Of a DNA stretch of 8,501 nt, positions 1 through 5,013 are shown one piece after another. Position numbers and translations under genes: made by a program. Numbering within the stretch: the stretch's first letter is position 1; each line of letters starts with the position of its first letter. Source of the stretch: Bacillota bacterium (GTDB lineage: Bacteria > Bacillota_A > Clostridia > DSM-8532); the NCBI GenBank assembly GCA_023424865.1, contig JAFADM010000458.1, positions 1-8,501 of the forward strand, read 5' to 3'. The notes under the pieces are model-generated. The model had not been told where the DNA came from and made no database searches. It worked only from the letters and a program-made list of their open reading frames with translations.

Positions 1-92
1 CTACTACAGGCAGAAGAAATATGTTATGCTTTAGTAAGTAAGAAAACACCGGGCATTTTACGGTGTTCGCGTAAAATAAGGAAGCAGGAGGG
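1..92 (+). other. Leader upstream of the phospholipase gene, with a hairpin
   Basis: No promoter with both hexamers can be seen here. A perfect 7-bp inverted repeat, AACACCG (45-51) and CGGTGTT (61-67), forms a hairpin with a 9-base loop. No T-run follows it on the plus strand, so it is not a standard terminator in that direction. On the minus strand the repeat is followed by a T-rich stretch, so it could end a transcript from the other side. All three plus frames are open at the left edge. One of them ends in tandem stops TAG TAA at 32-37 and could be the tail of an upstream gene, but this cannot be decided. Confidence 0.4.
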
Positions 93-98
93 ATGCCT

Positions 99-1325
99 GT
101 GCTGGGACTGACATTAGAAGGGGGCGGCGCTAAGGGGGCCTTTCACCTCGGAGCCGTTAAGGCACTTACAGAGGAAGGTTATGCTTTTGACGGCATAACG
201 GGTACCTCCATTGGGGCCTTAAACGGTGCGCTTCTTGCTCAGGGTGATTTCCATAAGGCCTATGAATTGTGGGAAAGCATGGACAACTCACTTATTTTCG
301 ATATTGAAGACACCTACATGCAAAAGTTCAGAGATAAAAAGGTGGATCTTCAGACCCTTTCCTACTTTTCCATTAAGCTCAAGGATATTCTTGAACAAAA
401 AGGGCTTGATACCAGCCGCATCCGCGAGCTTCTTAAAAGAGTCGTCGATGAGGAGAAGCTTCGAAGCTCCCCCATTGATTTCGGTCTTGTCACCGTATCC
501 ATTTCGGATTTAAAGCCTCTGGAGCTTTACAAGGAGGACATTCCGGAGGGCAAGATGGTGGATTACCTCATGGCCAGTGCCAATTTCCCTGCCTTTAAAA
601 TAGAGCCCCTTGACGGCAAATATTATGTTGACGGCGGATTCTATGATAATTGCCCCGTTAATCTTCTTATACGTAAGGGCTATGATAAAATATTTGCCGT
701 CCGTACCCTGGGTATGGGTATTAAACAAAAGGTGGAAAACCCGGATGTGGATCTTGTATACATTATACCGAGCGAGGATTTAGGGGCTATCCTCAACTTT
801 GATAATCAGCTTATTCAAGCCAATCTTAAGATGGGGTATTATGATACCCTTCGTACCTTAAAAGGGCTGTGGGGCAAAAGGTATTACCTTACCCCCGGAG
901 AGGATGAAGCCGTACTTACCTTTCTGCTCTCCTTGCCGGATGAAGCGATTATCAGTCTGGGACGCCTTTTAAGTGTACCGCCCATGGAACCTAAACGGAT
1001 GCTTTTTGAAAAAATACTGCCCTTCCTGGCCGATCTCCTTCGCCTTCCTCCTACTGCCGGCTATGGCCATATCCTCACAGGCCTTTTAGAAATTTTAGCC
1101 GATGAAATGGAGATGGACCGATTTCGAATTCTAACCTTAGGCTCTATGCTCGAAGAGCTGATGGGGCAGATGGAAGAAAAGCAAATTCCCCCACCGCCAA
1201 GAACTCTTGCTCCCACCCCGATTAAGCGTCTGGCCTCCGCATTTATAAAAAACAATGTACTAAAAGATGCTGCAAGAGAGCTTACTCTTCATATGAAGCC
1301 CAGCCAATTTCTCATAACACGCTGA
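99..1325 (+). CDS. Patatin-like phospholipase family protein
   Basis: Predicted cytoplasmic serine lipid acyl hydrolase of the patatin/RssA type, cleaving fatty acyl groups from phospholipids or related lipids. Numbered from the GTG at 99, the N-terminus carries the glycine-rich oxyanion motif EGGGAKG (residues 7-13). The nucleophile elbow GTSIG has Ser37, and the second half of the catalytic dyad is Asp178 in the VDGG motif. The patatin domain covers roughly residues 2-200. The remaining 200 or so residues are a helical C-terminal extension with no motif I recognise. No signal peptide or membrane segment is seen. Start choice: AGGAGG at 86-91 lies only one base before the ATG at 93 but seven bases before the GTG at 99, so GTG is preferred (408 aa); the ATG would add two residues. 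The thioesterase gene follows 49 bases downstream. The family call is secure; the natural substrate is unknown. Confidence 0.9.
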   Translation: MLGLTLEGGGAKGAFHLGAVKALTEEGYAFDGITGTSIGALNGALLAQGDFHKAYELWESMDNSLIFDIEDTYMQKFRDKKVDLQTLSYFSIKLKDILEQKGLDTSRIRELLKRVVDEEKLRSSPIDFGLVTVSISDLKPLELYKEDIPEGKMVDYLMASANFPAFKIEPLDGKYYVDGGFYDNCPVNLLIRKGYDKIFAVRTLGMGIKQKVENPDVDLVYIIPSEDLGAILNFDNQLIQANLKMGYYDTLRTLKGLWGKRYYLTPGEDEAVLTFLLSLPDEAIISLGRLLSVPPMEPKRMLFEKILPFLADLLRLPPTAGYGHILTGLLEILADEMEMDRFRILTLGSMLEELMGQMEEKQIPPPPRTLAPTPIKRLASAFIKNNVLKDAARELTLHMKPSQFLITR

Positions 1326-1374
1326 AAGATGTCGCATAACTAAGCATTAGCTTGAATATTGAAAGGAAAACTGC

Positions 1375-1845
1375 ATGAGCAAACGACCTGACGAATCGGC
1401 AATCGAAATGAATGAACTGGTTTTACCTAATGATACTAATCTTTTAGGAAATCTCCTGGGAGGACGCCTGCTCCATTGGGTGGACATTGCAGGAGCCATG
1501 GCCGCCCAACGCCACAGCAACAGTGTCGTGGCCACCGTTGCCATAGATAATGTGGATTTCAGAACACCGGTGAAAGTGGGCAATATTGTTAACTTAAAAG
1601 CCCGGGTCACCTGGGTAGGAAGAACCTCTATGGAGGTTATTGTGGAGGTCCATGCCGAAAATTATCTGACCGGTGAAATAAAGGCCACGAACAAAGCCTA
1701 TCTTACCTTTGTGGCAGTGGATCCGGAGGGAAAGCCCCTACCCGTACCAGGACTTATAATAGAAACGCCTGAGGAAAAGCATGATTATGAGGAGGCACAG
1801 TGCCGCAGAAAGAATCGGTTGGAGAGAAAATCCTTCTGCACTTAA
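1375..1845 (+). CDS. Acyl-CoA thioesterase, hotdog fold
   Basis: Predicted acyl-CoA hydrolase (156 aa) of the YciA/BFIT-like hotdog family, which splits acyl-CoA into free fatty acid and CoA in the cytoplasm and normally works as an oligomer. A single hotdog domain spans about residues 8-125. Visible family features are the Asn22-x-x-Gly25 and Gly29-Gly30 stretch, Asp37 on the long hotdog helix (HWVDIAGAMAA), the VDFRTPVKVGN strand and turn (about residues 60-70), and the VTWVGRTSMEV segment. The C-terminal tail is Arg/Lys-rich, as is common in this family. AAGGAAA at 1363-1369 gives a good ribosome binding site for the ATG. The gene lies 49 bases behind the phospholipase gene on the same strand with no terminator between, so the two are probably co-transcribed. 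Chain-length preference cannot be read from the sequence. Confidence 0.9.
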   Translation: MSKRPDESAIEMNELVLPNDTNLLGNLLGGRLLHWVDIAGAMAAQRHSNSVVATVAIDNVDFRTPVKVGNIVNLKARVTWVGRTSMEVIVEVHAENYLTGEIKATNKAYLTFVAVDPEGKPLPVPGLIIETPEEKHDYEEAQCRRKNRLERKSFCT

Positions 1846-1852
1846 GCACGGG

Positions 1853-1919
1853 ATTAAAAAAGAGACTTTTACGTTTCCGGGAGGCATTTCCTCTCCCTCA
1901 GAGGCATATCCTTTTTAAT
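1853..1919 (+). terminator. Possible terminator after the thioesterase gene
   Basis: Just after the stop codon, ATTAAAAA (1853-1860) can pair with TTTTTAAT (1912-1919). Inside it lies a small hairpin, CCTCT (1890-1894) with AGAGG (1900-1904). The T-run at 1912-1916 would serve a transcript coming from the left. The GC stem is short and sits seven bases from the T-run, so this is a weak candidate. Confidence 0.35.
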
Positions 1920-1944
1920 AGACAAGTTGAAGTGAAATAAAGCT

Positions 1945-1982
1945 CCAAACTTCATTTTCCTGGAGTCCTATCCAGTGTTTGG
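1945..1982 (+). other. Two-part hairpin between thioesterase gene and tRNA-His
   Basis: CCAAAC (1945-1950) pairs perfectly with GTTTGG (1977-1982), and nested inside is CTGGA (1960-1964) with TCCAG (1971-1975). A T-rich but interrupted stretch follows. It could be a second terminator or chance. The rest of the 1846-2011 gap shows nothing else I can support. Confidence 0.3.
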
Positions 1983-2011
1983 TTGATTCTTTCAGCATTC
2001 ACGGTTGTTCA

Positions 2012-2045
2012 GCAAAAATTCCAGTAAAACAGGTGGATTTTTTGC
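2012..2045. repeat. AT-rich inverted repeat abutting the tRNA-His promoter
   Basis: Twelve-base arms, 2012-2023 and 2034-2045, pair with a single mismatch around a 10-base spacer. The right arm ends exactly where the -35 hexamer begins. It occupies the position of an UP element and could also be an operator or the terminator of a transcript from the left, because its right arm contains six T in a row. Confidence 0.5.
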
Positions 2046-2074
2046 TTGACAATGCTGCGCTGCTGACTTAGAAT
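2046..2074 (+). promoter_or_regulatory. Sigma-A promoter for tRNA-His
   Basis: A perfect -35 TTGACA (2046-2051), a 17-base spacer and a -10 TAGAAT (2069-2074, five of six) place the start of transcription near 2081, about 20 bases before the tRNA. Confidence 0.85.
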
Positions 2075-2101
2075 ATATTTTGTCTTTACAAGACGTTTTG
2101 T

Positions 2102-2179
2102 GGTGGGTATAGCTCAGTTGGTTAGAGCGCCAGGTTGTGGCCCTGGAGGTCATGGGTTCAATTCCCATTATTCACCCCA
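2102..2179 (+). tRNA. tRNA-His (anticodon GTG)
   Basis: A full cloverleaf can be folded by eye. The acceptor stem GTGGGTA (2103-2109) pairs with TATTCAC (2169-2175). The anticodon stem CCAGG/CCTGG holds loop TTGTGGC with anticodon GTG. The T-arm ATGGG/CCCAT has loop TTCAATT, and the 3' CCA is encoded (2177-2179). G at 2102 faces C at 2176, giving the extra G-1:C73 pair that marks histidine tRNAs. The gene has its own promoter and terminator and so appears to be monocistronic. Confidence 0.97.
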
Positions 2180-2182
2180 TTG

Positions 2183-2251
2183 AAGTCAGATGAATAGAGG
2201 TTGGAAACTGTGGCCCGTTCCGGCTTCCAACTTCGAAAACTGACTTTTTTT
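2183..2251 (+). terminator. Rho-independent terminator after tRNA-His
   Basis: AAGTCAG (2183-2189) pairs with CTGACTT (2240-2246), enclosing a second stem GAGGTTGGAA (2197-2206) with TTCCAACTTC (2225-2234) that contains one G-T pair. Seven T follow at 2245-2251. This separates tRNA-His from the Gln-Lys unit. Confidence 0.85.
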
Positions 2252-2266
2252 ATGGACATAAGCTGG

Positions 2267-2292
2267 TTTTAAAACTTTCAAAAGTTTTTAAA
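2267..2292. repeat. AT-rich inverted repeat upstream of the tRNA-Gln-Lys promoter
   Basis: AAAACTTT (2271-2278) and AAAGTTTT (2281-2288) are a perfect inverted repeat around a two-base spacer. It extends past one mismatch by three more pairs (2267-2269 with 2290-2292). It lies seven bases before the -35 hexamer, where an UP element would bind the RNA polymerase alpha subunit. Confidence 0.55.
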
Positions 2293-2299
2293 GGTTGGC

Positions 2300-2328
2300 T
2301 TGACAAAGAGAAGTTTCATCTTTATAAT
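2300..2328 (+). promoter_or_regulatory. Consensus sigma-A promoter for tRNA-Gln-tRNA-Lys
   Basis: A perfect TTGACA (2300-2305), a 17-base spacer and a perfect TATAAT (2323-2328). Transcription should begin near 2335, about a dozen bases before tRNA-Gln. Such a full-consensus promoter fits strong stable-RNA expression. Confidence 0.93.
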
Positions 2329-2346
2329 TGTCTATGCGCCTAATGG

Positions 2347-2422
2347 TGGGATGTCGCCAAGTTGGTAAGGCACCAGACTTTGACTCTGGCATTCGTAGGT
2401 TCGAGTCCTGCCATCCCAGCCA
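2347..2422 (+). tRNA. tRNA-Gln (anticodon TTG)
   Basis: The acceptor stem TGGGATG (2347-2353) pairs with CATCCCA (2412-2418). The anticodon stem CCAGA/TCTGG has loop CTTTGAC with anticodon TTG, reading CAA and CAG. The T-arm GTAGG/CCTGC has loop TTCGAGT. The discriminator is G and CCA is encoded at 2420-2422. It lies five bases before tRNA-Lys, in the same transcription unit. Confidence 0.97.
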
Positions 2423-2427
2423 AATAG

Positions 2428-2503
2428 GATCCATTAGCTCAGTTGGTAGAGCACTTGACTTTTAATCAAGGTGTCCGGAGTTCGAATCTCCGATGGGTCA
2501 CCA
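2428..2503 (+). tRNA. tRNA-Lys (anticodon TTT)
   Basis: The acceptor stem GATCCAT (2428-2434) pairs with ATGGGTC (2493-2499) through one T-G pair. The anticodon stem CTTGA/TCAAG has loop CTTTTAA with anticodon TTT. The T-arm CGGAG/CTCCG has loop TTCGAAT. The discriminator is A and CCA is encoded at 2501-2503. It is the last gene of the Gln-Lys unit. Confidence 0.97.
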
Positions 2504-2508
2504 AAGAT

Positions 2509-2545
2509 AACCCTGAAAGAATTGATCTTTCGGGGTTTATTTTTT
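2509..2545 (+). terminator. Rho-independent terminator after tRNA-Lys
   Basis: AACCCTGAAAGA (2509-2520) pairs with TCTTTCGGGGTT (2526-2537), a 12-bp stem with one T-G pair and a 5-base loop, followed by a T-rich tail that includes six T at 2540-2545. Confidence 0.93.
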
Positions 2546-2659
2546 CTATGCTCAGCTTTCATTTTATGAACTTCAAATTATTCGATAACTGCTTGCACGA
2601 TCCGCCTCTTTATTCCGCTGAAAAGCCCACCCCCTGTGAAAATCCCCGGTATTCTGATT

Positions 2660-2689
2660 TTGAACGACATAAATTTCACAAACTACAAT
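2660..2689 (+). promoter_or_regulatory. Candidate promoter for the PH-domain gene
   Basis: TTGAAC (2660-2665, four of six) and TACAAT (2684-2689, five of six) are separated by 18 bases. Transcription would start near 2696, leaving a short leader that carries AGGAGG at 2701-2706. The strong terminator upstream means this gene needs its own promoter, which supports the call. The rest of 2546-2659 shows nothing I can support. Confidence 0.5.
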
Positions 2690-2715
2690 TTTATATTTGA
2701 AGGAGGTTTATTGTC

Positions 2716-3093
2716 ATGATCGATTTCAACAATGCGACCTACCTGAAGCTACGGACGGTGCCTGCAGCTAATTTTGAGTCCATGGTTCTTCCCTTTTTCG
2801 TTGAAGGCGAAACCATTCTGGGTACTTATCAGGGAATCCGGGACGGAGTGGTTTTTACCAACAAACGAATTATTTCCATCAATGTCCAGGGACTTACGGG
2901 AAAGAAGAAGGACTTCACTACTCTCCCCTACAGCAAGATTCAGGTTTACTCGGTAGAAACCTCGGGAATCCTTGATCTGGACAGTGAGCTGGAGCTTTGG
3001 TTCAGCGGCTTGGGTAAGGTAAAATTTGAATTTGTTAGCAATGCGGACATCTCGGGTATTTGCCGCACAATAAGCCAGTTTACCCTTAAATAA
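2716..3093 (+). CDS. Bacterial PH-domain protein (bPH_1 / DUF1696 type)
   Basis: A 125-residue single-domain protein that I assign to the bacterial pleckstrin-homology family. The diagnostic stretch is in the middle: DGVVFTNKRIISIN (about residues 43-56), then GLTGKKKDFTTLPYSKI (about 59-75), then a V-E-T-x-G-x-x-D-L-D-S-E-L-E-L-W run (about 80-95). These match the beta-strand pattern of this family. There is no signal peptide or membrane segment, so it should be cytoplasmic. The family has no firmly established biochemical role; members form ring-like oligomers and are assumed to be scaffolds or binding modules. AGGAGG lies nine bases before the ATG. The gene stands alone: tRNAs lie upstream, and the kinase gene converges on it with 11 bases between stop codons. 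The family call is good; the function is unknown. Confidence 0.88.
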   Translation: MIDFNNATYLKLRTVPAANFESMVLPFFVEGETILGTYQGIRDGVVFTNKRIISINVQGLTGKKKDFTTLPYSKIQVYSVETSGILDLDSELELWFSGLGKVKFEFVSNADISGICRTISQFTLK

Positions 3094-3104
3094 GAGCCTT
3101 CGGG

Positions 3105-4961
3105 TCATTTGAGGTCCTTTTGCCGGGTATACTTGGGAATGCGTATCTGAACCTTTGTTCCAATACCCGGGCGGCTAAAAAGGCTGATACCGTATTGATT
3201 TCCAAATTGAAGCTTAATGCGGTCATCCACATTTTTGATACCGTAACCGCCGCTCTGGTTTCCCTGCTCAGCAAAAACCAGAGCGATTTTTTCTTCCGTC
3301 ATGCCCACACCGTCGTCAATAATTTCAAAGACCAAGCTGTCTGGTTCCACACAAACGTTCAAATTAATATTTATTGGAATTTCCCTCATGTAGACCGCAT
3401 GCTCCAGTATATTCTCAATAAAGGGCTGGAGTATGACCTTTATGGTATCATAAACAAGAGCCTCATCATCAATATGGTAATAAATATTAAAATCTTCTCC
3501 TTTACGGATTTTATAGATTTGAGTATAGGCTTTTACCTGTTCAAGCTCATCGGCTACCTTTATTAAATCATGCCCCTTATTGAGCGTCATGCGATAAAAG
3601 GTGGTAAGTGCCCTTACCATTTTGTTAATGCTGTCCCGATCCCCTTTATTGCCAAGACGGCTTATGCAGGAAAGGGAATTATAAAGAAAGTGGGGATTGA
3701 TTTGCGCCTGTAAAGCCTTTAGCTGGGCTTCCTTCCTGTCAATATTGGCCTGATAGTTATCCCGTATAAGACTATCCATACGGGCTGTCATTTCATTAAA
3801 AGTGCGCGCCAGATAGCCAATTTCATCATTATAGGCATCCGGTGCTTTATTCTTCAAATTATGGCTGTGCAGCTTCTGCATGCGTTTTGTAATATCCGTG
3901 ATGCGATTGGAAAACGATCCGGCTACAAGATTGGTTACCACAAAAAGTATGATAAGGGCCAGGATACAGTATAAAAGGGTCATGTTTCGAATACGTGCAA
4001 TACTTTCATTCATGTTTTTAATGGGAGCAACGGTAAGAAGGTTCCAGCCTGTAACCGGGTTTTTTCCTTTAAAAATAACATAATCCTCCAGGAAAAGAGG
4101 AGTACCGCTTTCGGAGGAAAGCATGAAGGGCTGAATTTCCTCCATGCGTGCCTGGTAAAAGGCCTGCTTATCCGTATCCTGGGAAAGGAGCGTCTCTTCT
4201 CCATCAAAAACCAGATGAAACACATCCCCATTTTCACCCGTATTTACGCTGTTCTCCAGGATATCCCCCAATTTTACCGTAATAAGAATATAACCAATGG
4301 GCTTATCAATGGTATAAAGAAAATTAAAAAGAGGCTTTACAAGGGTAATGTTGCCATTCTGGGCATCATCACTTATCTGCTGCCACTCAAAATCGAAGAC
4401 GGTTTCTTCAATTCGGGTAAACCAATCCTTATTGGCCACCCGCTCCGCCTTATAAAGGTTAAAGGTGGCTCTCCCGCTTAAAATACGGCTGTCCAAAGGC
4501 GGATTGGCCGCTGACTCCGCAGTGCCGTGAACATAATTGTAGATGATATCATTATAATTAGGATTATAATGAACCAAATCCAGATGGACGCCCACACCCG
4601 TAGCCTGGAGAAGCGCGGTCAGAAACGGAGTCAAAAAGTCGTTTATAAAGCTGTACTCCAGATAGCTTGAAGAGCTTTGGCTGAAAAGATAGTCCTGAAT
4701 ACTCCGGTTAAGGTTAATGGACTGGGCCAGGCTGGTAAAGGCCGTCAACCGATTGGAAATATCATTATTATATTGAATCTGAGTATTTTCAAGGAGGGTC
4801 ACATTCTGTTTTTCCACATAGGAGAGGGTTGTGGTATAACTTATGTATCCGATGGCAGCTACCGGAAGCATCGTCACCAAAAAATAGGTCAGAGCAAGCT
4901 TATAACGCAGCTTTAAATGATAAAACCAGGTTATGCCTGTTTGATAGAGGCGCTTCATCAT
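3105..4961 (-). CDS. YesM-type sensor histidine kinase
   Basis: Membrane sensor kinase of 618 residues, the likely partner of the response regulator encoded just upstream. Domains in order: a short cytoplasmic N-terminus; membrane helix 1 (about 22-44); an extracytoplasmic sensor of about 280 residues, probably a double Cache domain; membrane helix 2 (about 327-349); a HAMP linker (about 350-400); a coiled-coil stretch (about 400-420); the His_kinase box QINPHFLYNSL with phospho-acceptor His424; and the ATPase domain. The ATPase shows an N-box (LQPFIEN, Asn517), the G1 motif DDGVGM (549-554) and the G2 motif GGYGIKN (571-577), so it appears catalytically intact. Length is normal for the family. 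A purine-rich GGGGGAGA lies just before ATG 4961; a second ATG follows at once. Such kinases usually sense carbohydrates or peptides outside the cell; the ligand here is unknown. Confidence 0.93.
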   Translation of the reverse strand: MMKRLYQTGITWFYHLKLRYKLALTYFLVTMLPVAAIGYISYTTTLSYVEKQNVTLLENTQIQYNNDISNRLTAFTSLAQSINLNRSIQDYLFSQSSSSYLEYSFINDFLTPFLTALLQATGVGVHLDLVHYNPNYNDIIYNYVHGTAESAANPPLDSRILSGRATFNLYKAERVANKDWFTRIEETVFDFEWQQISDDAQNGNITLVKPLFNFLYTIDKPIGYILITVKLGDILENSVNTGENGDVFHLVFDGEETLLSQDTDKQAFYQARMEEIQPFMLSSESGTPLFLEDYVIFKGKNPVTGWNLLTVAPIKNMNESIARIRNMTLLYCILALIILFVVTNLVAGSFSNRITDITKRMQKLHSHNLKNKAPDAYNDEIGYLARTFNEMTARMDSLIRDNYQANIDRKEAQLKALQAQINPHFLYNSLSCISRLGNKGDRDSINKMVRALTTFYRMTLNKGHDLIKVADELEQVKAYTQIYKIRKGEDFNIYYHIDDEALVYDTIKVILQPFIENILEHAVYMREIPININLNVCVEPDSLVFEIIDDGVGMTEEKIALVFAEQGNQSGGYGIKNVDDRIKLQFGNQYGISLFSRPGIGTKVQIRIPKYTRQKDLK

Positions 4962-4976
4962 TTCGTTCTCCCCCAG

Positions 4977-5004
4977 CTTTAATACGACATGGACGCCATT
5001 AAAG
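4977..5004 (-). other. Inverted repeat between regulator and kinase genes
   Basis: CTTTAAT (4977-4983) and ATTAAAG (4998-5004) form a perfect 7-bp AT-rich stem with a 14-base loop in the 52-base gap between the two genes. It is too AT-rich to be a terminator and lacks a T-run. It might affect mRNA processing or kinase translation, or be chance. Confidence 0.35.
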
Positions 5005-5013
5005 AGAATAGGT

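Noticed and set aside
1..111. Possible 3' ends of upstream genes in the plus frames, one stopping at 32-34 and one running to 109-111
   Set aside because: Too short to choose between frames or to recognise any family.
1347..1610. An 87-codon minus-strand frame over the thioesterase gene
   Set aside because: Shadow of the hotdog domain gene; no motif or ribosome binding site of note.
2183..2251. T-box riboswitch after tRNA-His
   Set aside because: It has a GTTGGAA stretch but no T-box consensus, specifier loop or downstream regulated gene; it is simply a two-part terminator hairpin.
2102..2503. tRNA genes as an integration site for a mobile element
   Set aside because: No integrase gene and no repeated copy of a tRNA 3' end could be found in the window.
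2443..2700. An 85-codon open frame on the plus strand
   Set aside because: It begins inside tRNA-Lys and runs through the terminator and the promoter of the PH-domain gene; no protein motif.
2749..3108. A 119-codon open frame opposite the PH-domain gene
   Set aside because: Antisense shadow; the plus-strand frame carries the family motifs and the ribosome binding site.
3120..3566. A 148-codon open frame on the plus strand within the kinase region
   Set aside because: Antisense to the kinase ATPase domain, whose N, G1 and G2 motifs are intact on the minus strand.
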